A stretch of 64,000 nucleotides of DNA from Promicromonospora iranensis (GCF_028994805.1 NZ_JAJQQP010000006.1:62001-126000); one strand, 5' to 3'. Shown: positions 35,724 to 43,744, numbered from the stretch's first letter. Notes: generated by a model not told the origin, from the letters alone. Numbers and translations are program-made.

Positions 35724-36721
35724 CGGTCGAGGTCCGCCAGCTGCTCCACCACCGAGGCGACGGCGTCGACGTTCCGGACGCCGGCCTCGGTGGCCGGGAA
35801 CGGCACCACCACGTAGCGCCTCTCCTTGACCGCCGTCATCTCGCGGGTGGCGGGGTTGGACTCCAGCGTCTCGATCTTCGTGTCCGCGGGGTTCCACGCG
35901 GCGTCGACCAGCACCAGGACGTCCGGGTCGGCCTCGACGACGTTCTCCCAGCCGAGCGAGGTCCAGGTGTCGTGGACGTCGGCTGCGACGTTGGTCAGCC
36001 CGGCCGCCTCCATGATCATCTGCGGTGCGCCGATGCCGGCGCCGACGTACGGGGCGTCGTCACCGGAGGACCACCACAGCGCGGTGCGGCCACGGTCGTC
36101 GGGCTCGATCGCGTCGAGTGCCGCGCGCTGCTCGTCCACGAGCCGCGCCGCGGCATCCTCCGCGCCGAACAGGGAGCCCACTTCCGCGATCTCGTCGAAC
36201 ACCGTGTCGAAGGTGAGCGGGTCGGGCATGTACCCGTCTTCCTTGCAGGCGGCGGGGGAGACGTACGTGGCGACGCCGAGCCGGGCGAGGGTCTCGCGGT
36301 CGCCCGCGGTCTCCGCCGTCAGGTTGGACTCCCAGCCCGCGTAGACCAGGTCGGGCTCCAGCTCGAGCGTGGCCTCGGAGCCGGGCGCCTCGGCGGCGAA
36401 GGGCTCCTCGACAGCGGGCACGGTCTCCAGGGAGTCCGGCACCGGCCCGTCGAGGAACGCCGAGCCGACGATCCGGTCACCCAGGCCGAGCGCCAGCAGC
36501 ATCTCCGTGGTCGACGACTTGATGGTCACGACACGCTCCGGCGGCGCCTCGACCTCGGTCTCGAACCCGCAGTTGTCGAGGCTGACGGGAAAGCTGCCCG
36601 GCGGCGTCGCGTCGTCGGTGGCGGTCTCGCCCGAGGCGGTGGGTGAGCACGCGGCGAGAGCGAGCGCCGCGACGGCGGGCAGGGCGAACGCACGAGCAGG
36701 ACGGACGCGGTGGGGGTGCAC
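35720..36721 (-). CDS. ABC substrate-binding lipoprotein, predicted F420-0 binding
   Basis: A 333-residue cluster-A-like (FhuD/BtuF fold) lipoprotein: signal peptide with lipobox LALAAC, mature start CSPTASGE, then the FecB-type domain (PPERVVTIKSSTTEMLLALG, LEPDLVYAGWESNL). I chose the GTG at 36719-36721 because it gives a normal signal peptide and has a TGGAG site; an ATG at 36788-36790 would add 23 residues. Family context (F420-0-type three-gene cassette in actinobacteria with cofE) supports F420-0 as the ligand; haem or siderophore remains possible. Confidence 0.78.
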   Translation of the reverse strand: MHPHRVRPARAFALPAVAALALAACSPTASGETATDDATPPGSFPVSLDNCGFETEVEAPPERVVTIKSSTTEMLLALGLGDRIVGSAFLDGPVPDSLETVPAVEEPFAAEAPGSEATLELEPDLVYAGWESNLTAETAGDRETLARLGVATYVSPAACKEDGYMPDPLTFDTVFDEIAEVGSLFGAEDAAARLVDEQRAALDAIEPDDRGRTALWWSSGDDAPYVGAGIGAPQMIMEAAGLTNVAADVHDTWTSLGWENVVEADPDVLVLVDAAWNPADTKIETLESNPATREMTAVKERRYVVVPFPATEAGVRNVDAVASVVEQLADLDR

Positions 36722-37052
36722 GCGAGGGCTCCAGGGGTCGACGAACAGCCCACGGCCAGGACGGCCACGGGGTGAGCAGCGACGCGCCATCTCGCGTCCA
36801 GGCGGGAAGCGGCTCACAGTGAGAGCCGCATCAGCGGGCCAGAGCAGGCCCGCGACCCGCCGTCACGATACACCGGCGGTCCCGCGCGACTCCTGCGGTT
36901 TTCGCTCTCGGCGTCGCCGCCGGTCCTGCCGTCGCGGCCGCGGTCCGCGCCACCCGACGTCGGCGAGAGACGCCCGGCGCGCGACTGGCCACCGGCGTGC
37001 CTACGGTGGAGGCGACCCCAGGCCAGGCAGAGACAGGGCAGGGAGATCCACG
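36722..37052 (-). promoter_or_regulatory. 331-base non-coding gap: leader and promoter of the importer operon
   Basis: On the minus strand, a TATCGT -10-like box (36865-36870) would start a leader of about 140 bases. Two hairpins follow: 36834-36853 (seven-bp GC stem) and 36809-36829 (seven-bp GC stem). The rest up to 37052 shows only the promoter region of the plus-strand gene. The leader could be regulatory, but no known riboswitch class fits. Confidence 0.4.
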
Positions 37053-37304
37053 ATGACGAACGACCCCGAGGACCAGGCGGCGTACAACCCGGACCCCGAG
37101 CCGGACGGTCGCACGATGCCCCTCAGCGGCGACCTCCAGCCGGGTGAGACCCCACCCGAGTCCTCCCAGGTGAGCGCGCCGCAGGGCCACGAGGAGCACG
37201 GCCCGCCGCGCTGGGTGCCGTGGGCGTGGATCGTCGCGATCCTGGTCGTGACGGGGCTGGTCGTCGCACTCTTCGGGGGCTATGCGGCCGGCCTGCTCCG
37301 CTGA
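37053..37304 (+). CDS. DUF6480-like small single-pass membrane protein
   Basis: An 83-residue protein: an acidic, Pro-rich, disordered N-terminus with the motif NPDPEPDG...GETPPESSQ, as in DUF6480 proteins, then one membrane helix (~58-81, WVPWAWIVAILVVTGLVVAL). Function unknown. GGGAG lies before the ATG. Confidence 0.7.
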   Translation: MTNDPEDQAAYNPDPEPDGRTMPLSGDLQPGETPPESSQVSAPQGHEEHGPPRWVPWAWIVAILVVTGLVVALFGGYAAGLLR

Positions 37305-37328
37305 CGGGGGAAGCACTACAGTGCGGCC

Positions 37329-38132
37329 ATGAGCGACAGCACCGCCCCCGGAACCAGCCCCGAGACCACGCCGAACCGCCACGCCCTGGTGACCGGGGCG
37401 TCGTCGGGCATCGGTGCCGCGACCGTGCGCCGGCTGCGCGCCGACGGCTGGGCCGTGCTGGCCGCCGCCCGTCGAGCCGACCGCCTCGAGGCGCTCGCCG
37501 CGGAGACCGGCTGCGAGGTCTACGCCATCGACCTCACCGATGACGACGCCGTGGGCGCCCTCGCGGCCCACCTCACCGAGACCGGCGGGCTCGACGCCGT
37601 CGTGAACAACGCGGGCGGCGCGCTCGGCCTGGACCGCGTGGAGGACGCCGACATCGACGGCTGGCGTCGCATGTACGAGATCAACGTGCTCGGCACGCTG
37701 CGGGTCACCAAGGCGGTGCTGCCCCTGCTGCGCGCGGCGGGCGCGGCGAAGGGCGTCGCCGACGTCGTGAACGTGACCTCGACCGCCGCGCAGGGCGCCT
37801 ACGAGGGCGGCGCCGGCTACACCGGTGCCAAGCACGCCGAGCACATGCTGTCCCAGACGCTGCGCTGGGAGATCGCCGGTGAGCCCGTGCGGGTCATCGA
37901 GGTCGCCCCGGGCGCCGTGGCCACCGAGGAGTTCTCCCTGGTCCGGTTCGGCGGCGACGCCGAGAAGGCCGCCGCCGTCTACGAGGGCTACACCCCCCTG
38001 GTCGCCGCGGACATCGCCGACACCATCGCCTGGACCCTGTCCCGGCCCGACCACGTCAACATCGACCTGGTGACCATCCGACCGCGCGCGCAGGCGCACA
38101 ACTCGAAGATCGTGCGCGGCACGGGAGTCTGA
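37329..38132 (+). CDS. SDR-family oxidoreductase
   Basis: A 267-residue classical SDR with TGASSGIG (23-30), NNAG, catalytic Ser in VTSTAAQGAYEGGAGY and Y-TGAK (YxxxK). C-terminal segments resemble YdfG-like dehydrogenases that reduce serine or semialdehyde substrates. Substrate unknown. TACAGT (37317-37322), six bases before the ATG, suggests a leaderless start. A long hairpin follows the stop. Confidence 0.87.
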   Translation: MSDSTAPGTSPETTPNRHALVTGASSGIGAATVRRLRADGWAVLAAARRADRLEALAAETGCEVYAIDLTDDDAVGALAAHLTETGGLDAVVNNAGGALGLDRVEDADIDGWRRMYEINVLGTLRVTKAVLPLLRAAGAAKGVADVVNVTSTAAQGAYEGGAGYTGAKHAEHMLSQTLRWEIAGEPVRVIEVAPGAVATEEFSLVRFGGDAEKAAAVYEGYTPLVAADIADTIAWTLSRPDHVNIDLVTIRPRAQAHNSKIVRGTGV

Positions 38133-38160
38133 GTTCGGTCCTTTGGTGGCTCCGTCTGAT

Positions 38161-38226
38161 GACTTCGGTCGGTTGGTATGAGATCGGTCAATCAACCGAC
38201 CGATCTCATACCAACCGACCGAAGTC
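38161..38226. terminator. Very long perfect intergenic hairpin
   Basis: A perfect 29-bp stem (38161-38189 with 38198-38226) with an eight-base loop lies 28 bases after the SDR stop. No U-tract follows. Its right arm runs into a 31-base tandem repeat. Confidence 0.75.
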
Positions 38227-38304
38227 GCGTACGGGGTGGGTGCGACTGACCGAAGTGGCGTGCGCGGTGGGCGCAACCGACCGAATTCGCCGCTCATGTC
38301 CTTA
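38212..38304 (+). repeat. Imperfect tandem repeat, period 31
   Basis: Three units begin at 38212, 38243 and 38274, each opening with CRACYGACCGAA, followed by a G-rich half. The third is truncated or diverged after about 18 bases. The first unit overlaps the right arm of the hairpin. Confidence 0.65.
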
Positions 38305-38367
38305 CAGGCTCATGACGGTGCACGTCCGGACCCCGGCCAACTCGCCTCCGCGTGCCAGGCTGGGCGT

Positions 38368-39939
38368 ATGACCCAGGCAACCGAGAGTCCCACGACACCG
38401 CGGGCCGGCCGCTCCCCGCGCGACACCTGGTGGGCCGCCCTGGCCGGCGTCCTCGCTGGTGCGGCAGGGCTGGCCGTCGCGGAGCTCGTCGCGGCACTCG
38501 TCGCACCCGGCGCGAGCACCCTGTTCGTGGGCGGCGCCGCCGTCGTCGACGCCGTGCCGCCGTGGCTCAAGGACTTCGCCGTGGAGGCGTTCGGCACCAA
38601 CGACAAGGCGGTCCTGCTCGGGTCGATGGGCGTGGTGCTGGCGCTCGGCGCGGCGCTCGCGGGCTGGCTGGAGCTGCGGCGCCCGCCGTGGGGCGCGCTG
38701 CTGATCGGCGCGGTCGGCGTCGTCGGGGCGATGGTCGCCGTGCTGCGCCCGGGCGCGACGCCGCTGTGGGCGCTGCCCAGCATCGTCGGGATCGGGGGCG
38801 CGGTGCTCCTGCTGCGGTCGGCGGTCGCGAGGCTGCGGCCGGCCACGGACCTGCGGGCCGAGGCGGGCACCGCGGTCGACCGGCGTGGCTTCCTCGTGGT
38901 CAGCGGGATCGCCGCCGGTGTGGCGGTGCTCGCCCTGGCGGGCTCGCGGGTCGTGTCGGCAGGCTCGGCCGCCGTGAACGTCGTGCGCGAGAAGATCCGC
39001 CTGCCCGCCGCGCGTGAGACGGCGCCGCCGGTCCCGGCGGGCGCCGACCTGGAGCTCGACGGCCTGGCGCCGTACGTCACGCCGAATCCCGACTTCTACC
39101 GCATCGACACGGCGCTCCGGGTACCGCAGCTGGACCCGGCGGAGTGGTCGCTGGAGGTGCACGGCATGGTGGACGAGCCGTTCACGATCACCTGGGACGA
39201 ACTGCTCGCGCTACCGCTCGAGGAGCACCACGTGACGCTCGCGTGCGTCAGCAACGCCGTGGGCGGTGACCTCGTCGGCAACGCGCTCTGGCTCGGCTAC
39301 CCGATCCGGGCGCTGCTGGAGCGGGCCAAGCCGCAGGCGGGTGCGGACATGGTGCTGTCCCGCAGTGACGACGGGTTCACCGCCGGGACGCCGCTGGACG
39401 TGCTGCAGGACCCGGACCGGGCCAACCTGCTCGCGATCGGCATGAACGGGGAGCCGCTCCCGGTGGACCACGGCTTCCCCGCGCGGCTCGTGGTGCCGGG
39501 CCTGTACGGGTACGTGTCGGCCACGAAGTGGGTCACCTCGCTCAAGGTCACCACCTTCGACGCCGACCAGGGCTACTGGACCCCGCGCGGCTGGTCGGCG
39601 CTGGGCCCGATCAAGGTGCAGTCCCGGATCGACGTGCCGCGCGGGTCGGTGGCGGCCGGTGCGGTGACGGTGGCCGGCGTGGCATGGGCCCAGCACACGG
39701 GCATCGGCAAGGTGGAGGTCCGGGCCGATGACGGTGACTGGGTCACCGCCGAGCTCGCCGAGACCACGGGCTCCGACACGTGGCGTCAGTGGCGGGTGTC
39801 ACTCGACCTGGACGCCGGCGACCACACCCTCGCGGTCCGTGCCACCGACGCCGACGGCCTGGTCCAGACCGACGCCGAGGCGCCGCCGGCCCCGGACGGC
39901 GCGACGGGCTGGCACACGGTCGACGTGTCGGTGGGCTGA
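38368..39939 (+). CDS. Membrane-anchored molybdopterin-dependent (sulfite-oxidase-family) oxidoreductase
   Basis: A 523-residue protein. Residues ~20-155 hold four to five membrane helices. At 171-176 is a Tat-like RRGFLV motif followed by a hydrophobic stretch, placing a Tat signal inside the protein. The molybdopterin domain (~225-430) has the ligand Cys in HVTLACVSNAVGGDLVGN, and a dimerisation/Ig-like domain closes the protein. Relatives reduce or oxidise sulphur or other small compounds outside the membrane. The ATG at 38368 follows a CAGGCT box by six bases. Confidence 0.85.
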   Translation: MTQATESPTTPRAGRSPRDTWWAALAGVLAGAAGLAVAELVAALVAPGASTLFVGGAAVVDAVPPWLKDFAVEAFGTNDKAVLLGSMGVVLALGAALAGWLELRRPPWGALLIGAVGVVGAMVAVLRPGATPLWALPSIVGIGGAVLLLRSAVARLRPATDLRAEAGTAVDRRGFLVVSGIAAGVAVLALAGSRVVSAGSAAVNVVREKIRLPAARETAPPVPAGADLELDGLAPYVTPNPDFYRIDTALRVPQLDPAEWSLEVHGMVDEPFTITWDELLALPLEEHHVTLACVSNAVGGDLVGNALWLGYPIRALLERAKPQAGADMVLSRSDDGFTAGTPLDVLQDPDRANLLAIGMNGEPLPVDHGFPARLVVPGLYGYVSATKWVTSLKVTTFDADQGYWTPRGWSALGPIKVQSRIDVPRGSVAAGAVTVAGVAWAQHTGIGKVEVRADDGDWVTAELAETTGSDTWRQWRVSLDLDAGDHTLAVRATDADGLVQTDAEAPPAPDGATGWHTVDVSVG

Positions 39940-39941
39940 CG

Positions 39942-40190
39942 TCGGCGTCCTGTAACCGGGCCACGGGCAGCGAGCGCACCTCCGCACGCACGTCGGTGAC
40001 GCCGTCGCCGAGCAGGGCGCGCACGTGCGCCTCGTCGCCCCACCGGGCCGTGTGACCCGGAGCAGCTCGTCGTCGGCGGTCTCGTGGAACGGGGCGAACA
40101 TGACCCCGACGCAGGACAGCACGCGGTCGAACGACGAGTCGTCGTAGGGCAGGGCGTGGGCGTCGGCCTCGGCCCACGGGCGACCCGGAC
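39942..40190 (-). pseudogene. Remnant of a class I SAM-dependent methyltransferase
   Basis: One frame reads WAEADAHALPYDDSSFDRVL and on to ELLRVT (40175 down to ~40051), the core of a UbiE-like methyltransferase. Another frame resumes with WGDEAHVRALLGDGVTDVRA (40042 down to ~39950). The ~35 residues normally between these blocks, and the N-terminal SAM motif, are missing. This is a frameshifted, deleted fragment. Confidence 0.7.
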
Positions 40191-40261
40191 CACCTCGTGC
40201 TGCGTCTGTACCGGGTGAGGTTCTCGTTCTGTACTGGTGCGGGGTCCAGGCCGGGCGTTGA

Positions 40262-40645
40262 CTGGGACGTGCGGGGACCGGCGAGGCCGACCTGGACCCG
40301 CACCTCCTGATGTGGGACATGCGGCGGACGGTGCCCGTCGATGCCTGGCCGCGCGAGCGCACCGTCGTCGCCTTCCGGCTCGACGGCGTCCCCGCGCCCG
40401 TCGCCCACTGGTGGCTGGTGGTCCGCGACGGCGAGGTGGACATCTGCGACTACGACCCCGGGTTCGAGGCGACGGTGACGGTGTCGGCGGCGCTGCGCAC
40501 CCTGGTCCGGGTGTGGCGTGGTGACCTGTCGTGGCAGGTGGCGCTGCGCGGCGAGGCGGTGAGCCTGGACGGGCCCGCCGACGCGCGCCGGGAGCTGCCG
40601 CGGTGGCTGGGGCAGTCGGCGCTGGGGGCTGTGCAACGGCCGTAA
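40262..40645 (+). pseudogene. C-terminal fragment of an HxlR-type regulator with SCP2-like domain
   Basis: The frame from the stop at 40259-40261 reads EADLDPHLLMWDMRRTV, then RERTVVAFRLDGVPAPVAHW and ELPRWLGQSAL. This is the typical second half of HxlR-type regulators fused to a sterol-carrier-like domain. The DNA-binding half is missing and an in-frame TGA lies directly upstream. An ATG at 40310 could still give 111 residues, so a small product is not excluded. Confidence 0.65.
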
Positions 40646-40649
40646 CGGG

Positions 40650-41102
40650 TCAGCAGTACGGTTCGGAGCCGGACGACGTGCTGATCACGAGCAGGTCGTG
40701 GAGCTGGCGGCGCTGCTCGGGAGAGAGCGCCTCGAAGACCTCGTCCTCGATGGCGGAGAGCGCCGTCTCCGCCTCGCAGAGCAGGCGGAAGCCTTCCTCC
40801 GTGAGGGAGACGACGTGCCGGCGCCGGTCCTCCGGTGAGCGCCGCCGCTGGGCCAGGCCCTTGGTCTCCAGCTCGTTGAGCAGCCCGACGATGTTGGTGC
40901 TGTCGAGCACGAGCGCCGTGGCGAGGTCGCGCTGCGTCACGTCGCCGCGGTCACGGAGCACCGTGAGCGCCACCAGGTGCCGGGAGCGCAGGCCGAGCGG
41001 GGTCAGCGCGGACTCGGAACGTCTGCGCAGGTGGCGGGCGAGATAGTCGATGAGCGCACCCGAGCGGCGTACCGACTGGTCCAGCACCCCCGGCTCATCC
41101 AC
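40650..41102 (-). CDS. MarR-family transcriptional regulator
   Basis: A 150-residue winged-helix regulator: RSRHLVALTVLRDRGDVTQR, DLATALVLDSTNIVGLLNEL (recognition helix) and the wing RRSPEDRRRHVVSLTEEG. I chose the GTG at 41100-41102 because of the GAAGGAG site six bases upstream. It follows azoR on the same strand with an 87-base gap. It probably senses a quinone or aromatic compound and controls azoR; the dyad upstream of azoR is a candidate site. Confidence 0.87.
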   Translation of the reverse strand: MDEPGVLDQSVRRSGALIDYLARHLRRRSESALTPLGLRSRHLVALTVLRDRGDVTQRDLATALVLDSTNIVGLLNELETKGLAQRRRSPEDRRRHVVSLTEEGFRLLCEAETALSAIEDEVFEALSPEQRRQLHDLLVISTSSGSEPYC

Positions 41103-41189
41103 GGCAGCTCCTTCGTCGTCCCGACCCCGCGCGACCACTCTACGGGAGCGCGGGGTCGAGACGCGCGGACCTACGCCGTCAGCAGCGCC

Positions 41190-41837
41190 TCAGGCACGGG
41201 CCACGGCGGGCACCCAGAGCTCGTCGATCGCGGCCTCGGCCTGGCGGCGGCTCTCCTCGTGGAGCGGCACCAGCTCGGCCATCCCCGGGGTCACGGGTGC
41301 GAGCGTCAGCTCGGTCGTGATGAAGCGCGGCTCGATCCCGACCAGCGACAGCCCGTGCGGGAGCCATGCCGACGCGTGGTCCCAGCCGTGCCGCGGGGTG
41401 CCCTCACCGTAACCGCCACCGCGGGAGACGACGACGATGAAGTCGCGCCCGCCCAGCAGGCCCTGTCGTGTCTCGGGGTCGACGGCGAGGCCCGGCGCGA
41501 TCAGATGGTCCAGCCAGGCCTTCACGGTGCTCGGGGCGCCGTAGTTGTAGATGGGCAGCCCGAACAGGACGGTGTCGGCCGCGGCGATCTCACCGACCAG
41601 CGTCTTGATGAGAGACCAGGACCTGGCCTGGGCCGGGGTGTGCTGGTCCGACGGGAGGCCGCGGCTGAGGTTGGCCGTGTTGTCGAAGTGCGGCACCGGG
41701 TCGGCCCCGAGGTCGCGGTACGTGACCGTTCCGCCGGGGTGTGCCGCGCGCCAGGCATCGGCGGCGCGAGCGGTCAGCCGCCTGCTCACGGAGCTGTCGC
41801 CCTGGATGCTCGCGTCGATGTGCAGCAGTGTTGCCAT
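41190..41837 (-). CDS. azoR: FMN-dependent NADH-azoreductase
   Basis: A 215-residue flavodoxin-like quinone/azo reductase. It has LLHIDASIQGDSSVSRRL (FMN phosphate site), FGLPIYNYGAPSTVKAWLD and VVVSRGGGYGEGTPRHGWDH, as in AzoR. It reduces quinones or azo compounds with two electrons and protects against them. The AGGAGG site precedes the ATG at 41835-41837. Upstream lie a perfect dyad and a CRP-like site. Confidence 0.82.
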   Translation of the reverse strand: MATLLHIDASIQGDSSVSRRLTARAADAWRAAHPGGTVTYRDLGADPVPHFDNTANLSRGLPSDQHTPAQARSWSLIKTLVGEIAAADTVLFGLPIYNYGAPSTVKAWLDHLIAPGLAVDPETRQGLLGGRDFIVVVSRGGGYGEGTPRHGWDHASAWLPHGLSLVGIEPRFITTELTLAPVTPGMAELVPLHEESRRQAEAAIDELWVPAVARA

Positions 41838-41894
41838 GGTCGGGTCCTCCTGGAGATTCCTCGGGTATGTCGAAGTGGACTCCTCCATCAATCA

Positions 41895-41941
41895 TTTGTG
41901 GGTCACAAAGTATTTCCCCAGCGCATGTGATCTGGGTCACG
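41895..41941. promoter_or_regulatory. Operators upstream of azoR: MarR-type dyad and CRP-like site
   Basis: TTTGTG-GGT-CACAAA (41895-41909) is a perfect 6-3-6 dyad 58 bases before azoR. TGTGA-TCTGGG-TCAC (41926-41940) matches the CRP/GlxR consensus TGTGA-N6-TCAC, missing only the final A. Confidence 0.5.
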
Positions 41942-42027
41942 GTCCGGCCACCGCGATGCGACCGACGACCATGCGCTGCTGCCAGGTTGGCTCCCGTCCT
42001 GGCAGCAGGCGCGTGGTCATCCGCTGC

Positions 42028-42822
42028 TCACTCCAGGGACAGCGTCGCCAGGAAGTCCTCGACCAGCTCGGAGTTCTTCTCCGGCAGGGTCATCGTGATC
42101 ATGTACCTGCCCGCGCCGTCGGCCCGGTGGACGAGAATCCTGACGAAGTCGCCGTGCACATCGGACCCGGCAGGGGCGCCCGCGATCTCGCGCAGCTCCG
42201 GCGTTCCCTCCTCGACGGACGCCAGGCTGGACCCGGGCAGCTCGAACGACGTGGCGCCGTCGGCCGGGAAGCTGGTCAGACCGCCGGCCTTGGTGTCGTA
42301 GAACTCGTAGTCCGGGGTGAGGTAGGCGACCCGGATGTACGGCGGCACGTCCTCGCCCTTGTTGAACCAGAAGTCGGCGAGGATGCCGGGCTCCTGCTCC
42401 ACCCGCTCGCCGTTGCGCGTGATGTCCGGCGGGAAGGCGTACGTGAGGCCCTCCAGCTCGTGCACGTGCCATCCGGCGGGCACCTCCGGCGCCGCACCGG
42501 ACGGGCCCGCCGATGCCTCCGCCGACGCCGAGACGTCCGCCGATGCCGATGCCGTCGCCGACGGCGCCCCGCCCGGGAGCAGCACGCCCGGCGTCGCCGG
42601 GACGCCGAGGGCAAAGGCTGTGCCGGCGACGGCGGCTACCGTCATGACGCCGCCGCCGGTGGCGAGGACCGCGCGGCGGGTCCGGGTGCGCCGGATCGCT
42701 ACCCGGGACATGACGTGCGGGTTCGCGGAGGTCGGCGGCTCGATGCCGGAGCTGAGCTCGCGCACGTGCGCCACCCAGGCCTCGTCGACGGGCTCGATCG
42801 TGGAGCGGTCGTTCCTGGTCAT
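42028..42822 (-). CDS. Single-pass membrane protein paired with the sigma factor, possible anti-sigma factor
   Basis: A 264-residue protein with a short cytosolic N-terminus (1-49), one membrane helix (~50-73), an Ala/Ser-rich linker and an extracytoplasmic C-terminal domain (~105-264). The zinc-type HxxxCxxC anti-sigma motif is absent, so identification as an anti-sigma factor rests on context: its ATG overlaps the sigma-factor stop by four bases. It may instead be a sensor or substrate of the regulon. Confidence 0.6.
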   Translation of the reverse strand: MTRNDRSTIEPVDEAWVAHVRELSSGIEPPTSANPHVMSRVAIRRTRTRRAVLATGGGVMTVAAVAGTAFALGVPATPGVLLPGGAPSATASASADVSASAEASAGPSGAAPEVPAGWHVHELEGLTYAFPPDITRNGERVEQEPGILADFWFNKGEDVPPYIRVAYLTPDYEFYDTKAGGLTSFPADGATSFELPGSSLASVEEGTPELREIAGAPAGSDVHGDFVRILVHRADGAGRYMITMTLPEKNSELVEDFLATLSLE

Positions 42823-43415
42823 GCTTCCTGTCCTTCCGAGAGCAGCTCGCGCAGGCGGGCGAGGCCGCGTGCGCCTTGGGACTTCACGGTTCCGACGCTG
42901 ACGCCGAGCTCCTCGGCGACCTCGGCCTCGGACCGGTCGAGCAGGTGGCGCAGCACGACCACGCGGCGCTGACCGGGGCCGAGCCGGCGCAGCGCCCGTA
43001 CCAGGCGTTCCCGCTCGGCGACCTGGGCTCCGTCGTCAGGACCGGGGGAGCGGCTCGCCTCGTGTGCGACGACGACGTCCTCGGGTGTCTGCAGGACCTC
43101 TCGGCGGGTGCGCCGCCAGCCGTCGATCCGCGCGGTGGCGAGGACCCGCCGGGCGTACGCGAAGGGGTTGCCGTCCTTGATGCGGGACCAGTGCCGGTAG
43201 GTTCGCTCGAGCGCGATCTGGGTGAGGTCGTGGGCACGGTGGTCGTCGCCGCACAGCAGGTAGGCGATGCGGTGCAGGGCGGCCGTGCTCTCGACGGCGA
43301 AGAGCCGGAACTGCTCCTCCGCGGAGGCCCCGGTGCGGACCACCGAGAACTCGGGCGCGCCGGCGTCGACCGCCGTGCCGGACGGCGGGCCGGTCGCTTG
43401 GCTGATTGCGTTCAT
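42819..43415 (-). CDS. SigE-family ECF RNA polymerase sigma factor
   Basis: A 198-residue sigma factor: region 2 is EEQFRLFAVESTAALHRIAY, then HDLTQIALERTYRHWSRI; region 4 is RLGPGQRRVVVLRHLLDRSE and VSVGTVKSQGARGLARLREL. The start ATG at 43413-43415 gives a normal N-terminus. It is divergent from the T-box/ileS region. A GCAACC-N17-CGTCC element upstream suggests autoregulation. Confidence 0.88.
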   Translation of the reverse strand: MNAISQATGPPSGTAVDAGAPEFSVVRTGASAEEQFRLFAVESTAALHRIAYLLCGDDHRAHDLTQIALERTYRHWSRIKDGNPFAYARRVLATARIDGWRRTRREVLQTPEDVVVAHEASRSPGPDDGAQVAERERLVRALRRLGPGQRRVVVLRHLLDRSEAEVAEELGVSVGTVKSQGARGLARLRELLSEGQEA

Positions 43416-43422
43416 GACCACA

Positions 43423-43450
43423 GGACGCACGCCGGGGGCGATGAGGTTGC
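43423..43450 (-). promoter_or_regulatory. Candidate ECF-type autoregulated promoter
   Basis: On the minus strand, GCAACC (43445-43450) and CGTCC (43423-43427) are separated by 17 bases, the ECF spacing, seven bases before the sigma-factor ATG. Confidence 0.4.
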
Positions 43451-43481
43451 ACGCCGGACTTTTCCGGTTGCCGCCGCCCGG

Positions 43482-43735
43482 TACGATTGCTCCACAGGCA
43501 TCGACCCGGCCATCACCGGTGAGCCTCCGGAAGAACAGGTCATCCCACCGCCCTCGGGCCGCGGGAACCCCCAGTAGAACCGGACGGGTAGGCCCGTCAC
43601 AGCCGTCAACGAGCGGCCGCACGCGGGAGCGAGCGGCAAGCGGGGTGGTACCGCGGCGCACCCAGGTGCGGCGTCCTCGCAGCAGAAGCACCACCGATGT
43701 CCACCTGCTGCCGAACCGCTGAACCGCCAGGAGCC
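43482..43735 (+). promoter_or_regulatory. T-box leader (ileS) with promoter
   Basis: TACGAT (43482-43487) is a -10 box. The leader then holds a specifier ATC (Ile, 43512-43514) followed by ACCGGTGAGCCTCCGGAAGA, the conserved Stem I end. The T-box core GGTGGTACCGCGG follows, with TGGT at 43646-43649 able to pair with the tRNA ACCA end. No U-tract follows; AGGAG lies 9-13 bases before the ileS ATG. This fits the actinobacterial class in which uncharged tRNA-Ile opens translation rather than relieving termination. Confidence 0.85.
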
Positions 43736-43744
43736 AGAAGAATC

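Noticed and set aside
36722-36870. Possible cobalamin riboswitch before the importer lipoprotein (CACTGTGA near two GC hairpins)
   Set aside because: Only that short string fits. The upstream GGTG/GGGAA elements and the downstream B12 box are not present in the right places.
38212-38304. CRISPR-like array
   Set aside because: Only three degenerate units without spacers of constant size, no cas genes anywhere in the window.
40310-40645. Intact small gene of 111 residues
   Set aside because: It aligns only with the second half of a larger regulator and its frame continues upstream to a stop with homologous sequence before the ATG, so a remnant is the better reading.
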